From positions 1-13,694 of the forward strand of contig JAZRKJ010000093.1 in the NCBI GenBank assembly GCA_045646245.1: a stretch of DNA of 13,694 nt, read 5' to 3'. The number at the start of each line of letters is the position of its first letter. Within the stretch, counting starts at the first letter, position 1. Below, piece by piece: positions 1 through 5,900 of the stretch. Source of the stretch: SIG607 sp045646245 (GTDB lineage: Bacteria; Bacillota; Clostridia; Oscillospirales; Acutalibacteraceae). The notes beneath the pieces were generated by a model that had not been told where the DNA came from, ran no database searches, and saw only the letters and a program-made list of their open reading frames with translations. The position numbers and the translations under genes are program-made.

Positions 1-14
1 TCGTCTGACGACAA
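1..14. repeat. Edge of a small palindromic repeat unit
   Basis: TCGTC (1-5) and GACGA (7-11) form a small palindrome around one base and run on into CAA. The form resembles the TTG...CAA hairpins of the array near 13150-13260, so the window may open inside another unit of that family, lying between 23S and 5S rRNA. Only the right half is visible, so this is tentative. Confidence 0.3.
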
Positions 15-22
15 ACTTAATA

Positions 23-138
<116 letters not shown>

Positions 139-146
139 ACATTTTT

Positions 147-222
147 GCCTTGATAGCTCAGTCGGTAGAGCACGCGGCTGTTAACCGCGGTGTCACAGGT
201 TCGAGCCCTGTTCGAGGCGCCA
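147..222 (+). tRNA. tRNA-Asn (anticodon GTT)
   Basis: This is a full cloverleaf of 76 nt. The acceptor GCCTTGA (147-153) pairs with TCGAGGC (212-218). The D stem is GCTC/GAGC, the anticodon stem CGCGG/CCGCG carries loop CTGTTAA with GTT at 180-182, and the T loop is TTCGAGC. CCA is encoded at 220-222. It decodes asparagine codons AAC/AAU. It lies 8 bp after 5S rRNA and is probably processed from the same rRNA operon transcript. Confidence 0.97.
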
Positions 223-256
223 AAAAACTCTCGTTCTTCGGAACGAGAGTTTTTTT
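222..256 (+). terminator. Rho-independent terminator of the rRNA/tRNA operon
   Basis: CTCTCGTTC (228-236) and GAACGAGAG (241-249) form a perfect 9-bp stem capped by TTCG, an extra-stable UUCG tetraloop closed by C-G. An A-tract precedes it and seven T follow. It begins at the CCA end of the tRNA. Confidence 0.93.
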
Positions 257-260
257 ATCC

Positions 261-439
261 AAGCCGACAGGTTTGGTATATCATCACGCTTTAGCGTGTA
301 TATCATCAACACGGCAACGCCGTGTTGTATCTCATCACACCTTTAGGTGTGTATTTCTGTCGGCTTGATGATATACAAAACTAAAGTTTTGATGATATGC
401 AATTCCTTGCGGAATTGATGAGATACAATGCTTCACATT
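261..439. repeat. Array of six small palindromes with TGATGATATAC spacers
   Basis: Six small hairpins of different sequence are separated by a near-constant spacer. Stems are CACGC/GCGTG (285-298), AACACGGC/GCCGTGTT (308-326), CACACC/GGTGTG (336-351), AAAACT/AGTTTT (377-390), AATTCC/GGAATT (401-416) and AATG/CATT (427-439). In the right half the spacer reads TGATGA(T/G)AT(A/G)C. In the left half it is in reverse complement (GTATATCATCA, GTATCTCATCA). The left half is bounded by a perfect 10-bp inverted repeat, AAGCCGACAG (261-270) and CTGTCGGCTT (357-366). No protein fits this stretch. It resembles dispersed palindromic repeats of gut Clostridia (from memory); its function is unknown. Confidence 0.8.
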
Positions 440-466
440 GATTTATTACCGCTTTTATGCTATAAT
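438..466 (+). promoter_or_regulatory. Sigma-A promoter for the DUF3267 gene
   Basis: TTGATT (438-443), a 17-bp spacer and a perfect TATAAT (461-466) preceded by TGC, an extended -10. The start codon lies 22 bp downstream. The -35 box overlaps the last two bases of the final hairpin of the repeat array. Confidence 0.8.
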
Positions 467-488
467 TCAATAAAAGGTCGGTGATATA

Positions 489-1067
489 ATGAAATCTTTT
501 GAAAATTTGCCTGAAGGCTATAATGAAATATGCGCTATTGATTTGCAAAAAAATAAAAAATTGGCATTGTTTGTGAATCTATTGGCTATTATAATTGCGC
601 TTTTGTTAGCAGTTCCTATGTGTTTTGTCGTGCCGATTTCTTCTATGTTCAGTATGGAAAACGGTATGCAAAATTTTATTATTCGATTTGCTGTTTTGCT
701 TGTATTAATGATTCTGTATATGGTTCTTCACGAGCTTGTGCACGGAATTGCAATGAAAATTTGCGGAACCAAGAAAGTGAAATACGGATTTACCGGTTTA
801 TACGCTTTCGCAGGAAGCAAAGATTATTATGATAAGACGGCGTATATTTTTATAGCTCTGGCGCCGGTTATTCTTTGGGGCATTGTTCTTGCTGTTGTTA
901 ATTTGTTTGTTTCTGCTCAATGGTTTTGGGTAGTATATCTCGTACAGATTTGTAATTTATCGGGCGCAGCGGGAGATTTGTTCGTAACTATAAAATTTTT
1001 ACGTTTACCAAAGGATATACTTATACAAGATTATGGCGTTGGAATGAAAGTGTTTTCTAAAGAGTAA
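489..1067 (+). CDS. DUF3267-family putative membrane zinc metallopeptidase
   Basis: A 192-residue membrane protein. It has hydrophobic segments at about 27-50, 64-84, 117-142 and 145-160, and a zinc-protease motif HELVH at 81-85 at the end of the second segment. N156 and G162-D163 in the last segment could supply the third zinc ligand, as the distal Asp does in site-2-protease-like enzymes. DUF3267 proteins share this layout and are predicted intramembrane or membrane-bound metallopeptidases; their substrates are generally unknown. The start is ATG 489, 22 bp after a strong promoter, with GGTGAT as a modest ribosome binding site. It appears to be its own transcription unit, followed by a weak AAACCT/AGGTTT hairpin and a T-run (1068-1095). 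The family assignment rests on motif and topology, not a search. Confidence 0.8.
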   Translation: MKSFENLPEGYNEICAIDLQKNKKLALFVNLLAIIIALLLAVPMCFVVPISSMFSMENGMQNFIIRFAVLLVLMILYMVLHELVHGIAMKICGTKKVKYGFTGLYAFAGSKDYYDKTAYIFIALAPVILWGIVLAVVNLFVSAQWFWVVYLVQICNLSGAAGDLFVTIKFLRLPKDILIQDYGVGMKVFSKE

Positions 1068-1135
1068 AAACCTTTTTCCGGTCAGGTTTATTTTTAAGCT
1101 TTTATATTATAACTTTAAAAAACAGGAGAATTGTT

Positions 1136-1654
1136 ATGAAAAAGATTATTTCTTTATTTATTGTTTTGATATTATGCGTATCGTTATGCGGTTGCGCTTT
1201 TGTGGGTGATTTAGCTGACTCTACTTTAAACATAAAGGCAAAAGCCAAAACTTTTGAATTTGACGGACTTTCCATTGAACTTACTACCGATTTTTTACAA
1301 ATGGATTTTATAAGCGAAGATTATGATTTTATTGTAGGAACCGAAGATATTTCTGTAATGGGTCTTAAAATGCTTCATTCCGAAACCGAAATGGGGGATT
1401 ATTCGGTTGAAGATTTTGCTCAAGTTCACCGCTCGCTGTTAGAAAGTGAAAATCCTACCGAATTGGTAGTTACTGACGGTATTCCGATCTATCAGTATAC
1501 AGGCGATGTGGAAGGCGAATTGAAAACCTTTGCGTTAACTTATTATAAGGGAAGCGATTGCTTCTGGATTGTTGTTTTTGCTACGGAATCTGACGATTTT
1601 GCAGAAGATTACGCAGAAATTTGGGAATACGCAAAATCGGTTAAGTGCCAATAA
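1136..1654 (+). CDS. Small secreted lipoprotein, unknown function
   Basis: A 172-residue protein with a clear type II signal peptide: MKK, a hydrophobic core (4-17) and lipobox L17-C18-G19-C20, so lipid attachment is predicted at Cys20 after cleavage. Cys at -2 of the lipobox is less usual but tolerated. The mature part (about 152 residues) is acidic, mixes alpha and beta character and ends in a Trp-rich segment (FWIVVFA, EIWEYAKSVKC). I do not recognise a named family; the overall look recalls small Firmicutes lipoproteins of about 150-200 residues. The start ATG 1136 follows CAGGAG with good spacing. It is probably anchored on the outer face of the membrane. No convincing promoter is visible, so readthrough from the DUF3267 gene is possible. 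It is followed directly by the structured-RNA candidate. Confidence 0.82.
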   Translation: MKKIISLFIVLILCVSLCGCAFVGDLADSTLNIKAKAKTFEFDGLSIELTTDFLQMDFISEDYDFIVGTEDISVMGLKMLHSETEMGDYSVEDFAQVHRSLLESENPTELVVTDGIPIYQYTGDVEGELKTFALTYYKGSDCFWIVVFATESDDFAEDYAEIWEYAKSVKCQ

Positions 1655-1658
1655 CGGT

Positions 1659-1770
1659 AAACAGCAGTTCTATTCGGGAGTTGTTCTTAGGGACAAATAG
1701 GTTTTTTAGATAAATTTGTACGCTTTCTTGTTTTGAAAAACTCCTGCTTGGAACTGCTGTTTTTGCTATT
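1659..1770 (+). ncRNA. Nested-stem structured RNA or elaborate terminator
   Basis: A perfect 12-bp closing stem, AAACAGCAGTTC (1659-1670) with GAACTGCTGTTT (1751-1762), encloses an 8-bp stem CGGGAGTT (1675-1682) with AACTCCTG (1739-1746; one G-U). This in turn encloses a 6-bp stem ACAAAT (1693-1698) with ATTTGT (1714-1719). The closing stem runs into T-rich sequence (TTTTTGCTATTTTT). It starts 5 bp after the lipoprotein stop. It may be a terminator with a structured insertion or a small RNA ending in its own terminator. It does not match a riboswitch class I can recognise. Confidence 0.5.
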
Positions 1771-1820
1771 TTTATAATAATTCCGATAAAACTGTTTAAA
1801 ATAAGTTGCGGAGGGATTAT

Positions 1821-2255
1821 ATGATAGAACAGGATACAATAAAACTGCTTAGAGAATGTGACGCCGGAATTAAAATGGGTGTCGCGTCTATTGACGAGGT
1901 TTTACAGTACGTTAAGTCGAAAGAGCTTAAAAGTCTTTTGAGAAACTGTGAAGACGAGCATAACAAGTTAGACGGTGACCTTCAGGAATTACTTGATAAG
2001 TACGGCGATGAGGGTAAAAACCCAAATCCTATTGCGAAAGGTATGTCATGGATGAAGACTAATATGAAGCTTTCTATGAATGAGTCCGACCATACCATAG
2101 CTGACCTTATTACCGACGGCTGCAATATGGGTGTTAAGTCGCTTAGCAAATATCTTAATCAGTACGCCGCCGCAGATGAAGTTTCTAAAGATATATGCAA
2201 ACGCCTTATTAAATTAGAAGAAGAACTGTCGGTGCAAATGCGCGACTTTTTATAA
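1821..2255 (+). CDS. DUF2383-like helical-bundle protein
   Basis: A 144-residue, probably cytoplasmic, almost fully helical protein with no signal or membrane segment. The heptad-like order of Leu/Ile and charged residues, helices at about 3-28, 32-60, 78-112 and 115-143, and the central WMKTNMKLSM segment resemble DUF2383/PA2169-type four-helix (ferritin-like) proteins. The diiron Glu/His set of true ferritins is not evident, so metal binding is not claimed. The start is ATG 1821 because GGAGGG (1810-1815) is spaced 5 bp from it; an upstream in-frame TTG at 1806 lies before this site. It stands alone and ends directly at a strong terminator. Function unknown; the family call is moderate. Confidence 0.75.
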   Translation: MIEQDTIKLLRECDAGIKMGVASIDEVLQYVKSKELKSLLRNCEDEHNKLDGDLQELLDKYGDEGKNPNPIAKGMSWMKTNMKLSMNESDHTIADLITDGCNMGVKSLSKYLNQYAAADEVSKDICKRLIKLEEELSVQMRDFL

Positions 2256-2289
2256 TTAAAAAACCGAACGCTCCGTTCGGTTTTTAATT
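2254..2289. terminator. Rho-independent terminator, probably bidirectional
   Basis: AAACCGAACG (2261-2270) and CGTTCGGTTT (2274-2283) form a perfect stem with a CTC loop, flanked by A6 and T5 tracts and outer AATT/AATT. It overlaps the TAA of the preceding gene. The A and T flanks could serve both strands. Confidence 0.9.
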
Positions 2290-2290
2290 A

Positions 2291-2319
2291 TTGAGATATA
2301 TTTCATAATATGCTACAAT
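2291..2319 (+). promoter_or_regulatory. Sigma-A promoter for the acetyltransferase gene
   Basis: TTGAGA (2291-2296), a 17-bp spacer and TACAAT (2314-2319) with extended TGC before it. The expected transcription start, about 2326, falls at the ribosome binding site GAGG (2326-2329), so the mRNA leader would be only about 12 nt. Confidence 0.78.
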
Positions 2320-2337
2320 ATATCCGAGGTGTGTATT

Positions 2338-2769
2338 ATGGGATTTAAGGCGAAAGAATTTGACGAACTGACAACAACCGAGCTTTATGAAATATTAAAA
2401 GCGAGAGCGGAAATTTTTGTTGCCGAACAAAAAATAATTTACGTTGATATGGATGATACAGATTACCGTTCAAGGCATTTCTTTTTGGAAAATGACGGCA
2501 AAGTGATAGCTTATCTGCGCGCTTTTTATGAAGATGAATCCACGGTACATATTGGCAGAGTTTTATCCTTGAAACACGGAATAGGACTTGGTAAAGAGGC
2601 GCTTGAAAAAGCTATTGATGATATAAAGCGCAATATGAAATGCGCCGGAATACGACTGAATTCTCAAAGCTATGCGGTGGGATTTTATGAAAAATCAGGC
2701 TTTAAAACTGTTTCGGAAGAATTTTTAATTGAAAATATTCCTCATTATACTATGGAATTGGCTCTTTAA
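2338..2769 (+). CDS. GNAT-family N-acetyltransferase, ElaA-like
   Basis: A 143-residue cytoplasmic protein. The N-terminal pattern LKARAEIFVAEQ, then an acidic YVDMDDTD and R-S-R-H (about residues 20-47), is typical of the ElaA branch of the GNAT superfamily, which uses acetyl-CoA. VHIGRVLSLKHGIGLGKEAL (about 76-95) is the beta4/motif A region, with G-x-G-K in place of the usual Q/RxxGxG/A. The C-terminal AVGFYEKSGFKTVSEEF (about 119-135) is the usual GNAT motif B with the catalytic-region Tyr. The acceptor substrate is unknown. ATG 2338 is preferred over the in-frame GTG 2329, which overlaps GAGG (2326-2329). It is monocistronic with its own promoter. Confidence 0.88.
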   Translation: MGFKAKEFDELTTTELYEILKARAEIFVAEQKIIYVDMDDTDYRSRHFFLENDGKVIAYLRAFYEDESTVHIGRVLSLKHGIGLGKEALEKAIDDIKRNMKCAGIRLNSQSYAVGFYEKSGFKTVSEEFLIENIPHYTMELAL

Positions 2770-2783
2770 ACCTAAATGATATA

Positions 2784-2812
2784 TTGTATTTGAAGATTTG
2801 ATATGGTATAAT
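2784..2812 (+). promoter_or_regulatory. Sigma-A promoter for the 2849-7029 gene cluster
   Basis: TTGTAT (2784-2789), a 17-bp spacer and a perfect TATAAT (2807-2812) preceded by TGG (extended -10). It lies 37 bp before the SGNH hydrolase start, and no clear terminator interrupts the seven genes that follow. Confidence 0.75.
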
Positions 2813-2848
2813 CTTTATAATCTTGCTTTTAAAAAAGGAGAAATAAGT

Positions 2849-3490
2849 ATGTCCAAGGTTATTCTCTTTCAAGGTGATTCTATAACTGAGTGCAGCAGAG
2901 ATAAAGGCGCTCCAAATTCCATGGGACAGGGTTATGCATATCTAACTGCGGCGAGTATGGGTGTGGATTATCCAAACGAATACGTGTTTTATAACAGAGG
3001 AATAAGCGGTAACAGAATTGTTGATTTGTATGCAAGAATTAAGGCGGATTTTATAAATTTAAAACCCGATTATGCAAGCATTTATATTGGGGTTAATGAT
3101 ACCTGGCACGAAATAGGCAGCAAAAACGGTGTTGAAACCAAAAAGTTCGAAAAGTTTTATACTATGCTTATTGAAGAAGTAAAAGCGGCGTTGCCCGATA
3201 TTAAGCTTATTCTTATATCTCCTTTTGTTATAGAAGGAACAGCTACGGTTGACCCCGAAAATCCCCAAAAGTTTCAGCTTTTTGAAAAGGACGTAGCCGA
3301 AAAGGCAGAAGTAACAAAGAAAATGGCGGAAAAGTACGGGCTTCCTCTTATTGAGCTTCAACCCGTGTTTGACGATGCTTGTAAAAAAGCGCCTGCCGAT
3401 TATTGGACTCGCGACGGTGTTCATCCTACAGCATCGGGACATGAGCTTATAAAAAGACTTTGGCTTGACGCCTTTAATGAGATAAAATAA
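2849..3490 (+). CDS. SGNH/GDSL-family hydrolase (esterase/lipase)
   Basis: A 213-residue enzyme with all four SGNH blocks. Block I is GDSI, with nucleophile Ser11. Block II is GISGN, with oxyanion Gly54. Block III is GVND, with Asn83. Block V is DGVH, with Asp189 and His192. The family hydrolyses esters, including acetyl groups on carbohydrates and acyl chains on lipids. Lack of a signal peptide suggests cytoplasmic action, perhaps deacetylating imported sugars or acting on lysophospholipids; the substrate is not deducible. The start is ATG 2849, after AAGGAG (2835-2840), rather than an in-frame ATG at 2798 that lies upstream of the -10 box. First gene of a packed cluster: the next start is 2 bp after its stop. 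Confidence 0.93.
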   Translation: MSKVILFQGDSITECSRDKGAPNSMGQGYAYLTAASMGVDYPNEYVFYNRGISGNRIVDLYARIKADFINLKPDYASIYIGVNDTWHEIGSKNGVETKKFEKFYTMLIEEVKAALPDIKLILISPFVIEGTATVDPENPQKFQLFEKDVAEKAEVTKKMAEKYGLPLIELQPVFDDACKKAPADYWTRDGVHPTASGHELIKRLWLDAFNEIK

Positions 3491-3492
3491 TT

Positions 3493-4245
3493 ATGGAACT
3501 TGTATTACTTACGGCTTTGGGCGTTGGCGGAGCGACACTTTTTGGCTCTGTTATAGGTTTTGCTTTCAAAAAGTTTTCTCATAGGTTTAGCGATATTGTT
3601 CTTTCTTTTGCTGCGGGAATTATGCTTGCTGCCGCCGTATTGGGACTTATTATCCCTTCTTTGGAATACGGCGGAAAATTAAGTATTTTGGTTACTGTAG
3701 CGGGAATATTTGCGGGAGCGCTTTGTTTAAACCTTATTGATAAACTGGTCCCTCACCTTCACAGCCTTATGGGTGGTGAGTCTGAACACCACAATAATGC
3801 TAATTTAAGTAAAGTTTTACTTTTTGTAACGGCTATTGCCATTCATAACCTGCCGGAAGGCATTGCGGCAGGAGTTGGATTTGGTTCTGAAAACACCAAC
3901 CAAGCCTTAATAATAGCCGGCGGTATAGCCCTTCAAAATATCCCCGAGGGTATGGTTATTATAGGCCCTATGTTAGCGGCGGGTGTTTCTCCTAAAAAAA
4001 CGTTTATTTGCGCGGCTTTAACCGGAGTGGTAGAAGTAATAGGCACTTTTATCGGTTATTTTGCGGTAAGCGTTGCTTCATTTATTTTACCTTTTGCTCT
4101 TGCCTTTGCAGGGGGGACAATGCTTTACGTAATCAGCGATGAAATGATACCCGAAACTCACGCTCACGGTAATCAAAGGGGCGCAACTTATGCTTTACTT
4201 GTGGGATTTTGCGTGATGCTTATCAGTGATGTTTGCTTAGGATAA
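3493..4245 (+). CDS. ZIP-family divalent metal transporter (ZupT-like)
   Basis: A 250-residue integral membrane protein with about eight hydrophobic segments. The two metal-site signatures of ZIP transporters are present: H118-N-L-P-E122-G in TM4 and N149-I-P-E152-G in TM5. A His-rich loop lies at 88-100 (HLH, EHHNN) and H223/H225 near the last helices. ZIP proteins of this length import Zn2+, Fe2+ or Mn2+ across the cytoplasmic membrane down the gradient. It starts 2 bp after the SGNH gene with a poor ribosome binding site, so translation is probably coupled. No Fur/Zur-type operator was recognised, so the metal is unknown. Confidence 0.93.
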   Translation: MELVLLTALGVGGATLFGSVIGFAFKKFSHRFSDIVLSFAAGIMLAAAVLGLIIPSLEYGGKLSILVTVAGIFAGALCLNLIDKLVPHLHSLMGGESEHHNNANLSKVLLFVTAIAIHNLPEGIAAGVGFGSENTNQALIIAGGIALQNIPEGMVIIGPMLAAGVSPKKTFICAALTGVVEVIGTFIGYFAVSVASFILPFALAFAGGTMLYVISDEMIPETHAHGNQRGATYALLVGFCVMLISDVCLG

Positions 4246-4247
4246 TT

Positions 4248-4778
4248 ATGGATGAAATTTTATATTATATAGGACAAGGTCTTGGTATAGTGGCGGTTGT
4301 TCTCGGTTTTATAAATTATCAGGTTAAAACCAGAGAACAAGTGCTTTACGTACATATTGCAACTACGGTTTGTTTCACTTTACACTATATGCTTATTGGA
4401 GCATATTCGGGAATGGCTATGAATTTTGTGGGCATTATCCGTAACGTTGTCTTTTATTTTGCAGGCAAAAACGGAAAAGTCGGCAAGGTTTGGCCAATCA
4501 CTTTTGCGGTTATAATGGGAGCAATGGGTATTCTCGCTTGGGAAAATTGGTACTCTGTTTTAGCCGTAGTCGGACTTATGATAAATTCGTATTCTATGTC
4601 TTTTTCTAACCCCAACAACATTAGAAAAAGTATTCTCATAACCTCTCCGCTGGTGCTTGCCTACGATGTATTGGTAAGCTCTGTGGGCGGTGCGGTTTAT
4701 GAAGGTATAGTTATAGTATCTTCTGTAATCGGACTTATCAGATACAGTAAAAACAAAGCGAGGAAAATCGATGAATAA
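4248..4778 (+). CDS. YgjV-like membrane protein
   Basis: A 176-residue protein with about six hydrophobic segments. The N-terminal half (GxGIVAVVLGFINYQVKTREQ, then a His-containing helix with FTLHYMLIGAYSGMAMN and a conserved RNxVFYF) matches the inner-membrane YgjV family (PF10688) as I know it. The family's function is unestablished. ATG 4248 is chosen because AGGA (4239-4242) spans the end of the ZIP gene; a TTG at 4233 would overlap that gene more deeply. It starts 2 bp after the ZIP stop and overlaps the next gene by 8 bp, so it belongs to the same operon. Topology is clear; a biochemical role cannot be inferred. Confidence 0.85.
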   Translation: MDEILYYIGQGLGIVAVVLGFINYQVKTREQVLYVHIATTVCFTLHYMLIGAYSGMAMNFVGIIRNVVFYFAGKNGKVGKVWPITFAVIMGAMGILAWENWYSVLAVVGLMINSYSMSFSNPNNIRKSILITSPLVLAYDVLVSSVGGAVYEGIVIVSSVIGLIRYSKNKARKIDE

Positions 4779-5193
4779 TAAGAAAAAAGAATTTATAAGA
4801 ACTGTTAAATTTACTTTATTCTCCATAAGCGCGGGTGTAATTCAAATAGCGAGCTTTACTCTCCTTAAAGAATTAGCCGCCTTAAAGGACTGGCAATCGT
4901 ATCTAATTTCCCTTATATTGTCGGTTGTTTGGAATTTCACTCTTAACCGAAAGTTTACTTTTCATTCCGCCAATAACGTGCCTTTGGCTATGTTGAAGGT
5001 TGCGGTGTATTATGTGGTTTTCACGCCTCTTTCAACCTGGGGAGAAGCGGCTCTTACAGAAGGTTTACTTTGGAATGGCTATCTTGTAACCGCAATAATG
5101 ATGATTACAAATTTTGTTACCGAATATCTTTACCACCGTTTTGTTGTGTTCGGTAAAAGTATTGATACAGCACTAAAAGAGGATAAGAAATGA
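4771..5193 (+). CDS. GtrA-family membrane protein
   Basis: A 140-residue protein with four predicted transmembrane helices (about 10-30, 41-57, 72-92 and 97-117). It has the GtrA signatures: an early F-x-x-x-G-x-x-x-x-x-x-x-F stretch, then WNFTLNRKFTF at about 54-64 and a C-terminal TEYLYHRFVVFG at about 116-127, a degenerate second copy of the N-x-x-x-x-R-x-[FY]-V-F motif. GtrA proteins are linked to translocation or modification of undecaprenyl-phosphate-linked sugars in cell-surface polysaccharide synthesis. No glycosyltransferase lies nearby, so the role here is open. ATG 4771 follows GCGAGGA. Its TGA overlaps the ATG of the next gene (ATGA at 5190-5193), so they are translationally coupled. 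Confidence 0.9.
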   Translation: MNNKKKEFIRTVKFTLFSISAGVIQIASFTLLKELAALKDWQSYLISLILSVVWNFTLNRKFTFHSANNVPLAMLKVAVYYVVFTPLSTWGEAALTEGLLWNGYLVTAIMMITNFVTEYLYHRFVVFGKSIDTALKEDKK

Positions 5194-5879
5194 GAGATGA
5201 TATTTGTACCATACCGGTAAGCGAGGTCTTTGAAGAAAATGACGGCTGCCCTGTGTGCAGAATGTATAACACTGTTGAAGAAAGAATCATAGAATATATT
5301 ATGGGAGCAGCTATGATGGAGCCCGACGTACGTATGGTTACCAATAAAGTGGGATTTTGCGAAAAGCATTACCGCAAAATGCTTGGCAGAAAGGGAAGAT
5401 TACAGCTTGCTCTTATGCTTGAATCTCATATAGACGAAATCAACCGCGACGTTTTATCGGATAAAATGTTTCGCAGTAATAAATCAAAAGGCGAAAAGGC
5501 GGGAAGAATCACCGATTCTTGTTTTATCTGCGATAAAATAGAATGGGGTATGACCCGTATGATAGATACTTTGTACCGTTGCTATGAAAATGATATGGAC
5601 TTTAGAAAAATGTTTAACGAGCAAAGTATGTTTTGTTTGCCGCACTTTGAACTTTTGGCAGGCGGCGCCGATAAAAAGAAAATGAAATCGTATTATGGTG
5701 ATTTTCTTAAAAATCTTACCCGTATAACACAGGATTACTCTGAAACGCTTCACGGTGATGTGAAACATTTTTGCTCTATGTACGACTACCGCAACAGCGG
5801 CAAGGATGCAGATTGGGGTAATTCTAAGGATTCGGTAGAACGCGCTGTTTCTTTCCTTACGGGAACCCAAATAGACTAA
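5190..5879 (+). CDS. DUF6062-family protein with duplicated Cys modules
   Basis: A 229-residue soluble protein. The cysteine pattern is striking: C20-P-V-C23, then C57-E-K-H60, and again C111-F-I-C114, then C149-L-P-H152. The spacing between CxxC and CxxH is 33 and 34 residues, so the protein looks like an internal duplication of a CxxC...CxxH module, each half suited to bind Zn2+ or possibly a metal cofactor. H193 and C195 are extra candidates. This matches DUF6062, a clostridial family without known function. The ATGA overlap with the GtrA gene and a 21-bp gap to the cysteine-synthase-like gene put it in one operon. A sulfur/metal role is only an inference from context. Confidence 0.82.
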   Translation: MRDDICTIPVSEVFEENDGCPVCRMYNTVEERIIEYIMGAAMMEPDVRMVTNKVGFCEKHYRKMLGRKGRLQLALMLESHIDEINRDVLSDKMFRSNKSKGEKAGRITDSCFICDKIEWGMTRMIDTLYRCYENDMDFRKMFNEQSMFCLPHFELLAGGADKKKMKSYYGDFLKNLTRITQDYSETLHGDVKHFCSMYDYRNSGKDADWGNSKDSVERAVSFLTGTQID

Positions 5880-5900
5880 CTTGAAAAGCAGGTATTTTAT

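Noticed and set aside
261..439. CRISPR array
   Set aside because: The constant part is only about 10-11 bp, the variable parts are palindromes of changing length, and no cas genes are present.
1068..1095. Terminator after the DUF3267 gene
   Set aside because: The stem AAACCT/AGGTTT is only 6 bp and A/T-rich with a 10-nt loop; too weak to list as a terminator with confidence.
3059..3442. 127-codon minus-strand ORF
   Set aside because: Shadow of the SGNH hydrolase gene, which has complete catalytic blocks on the plus strand.
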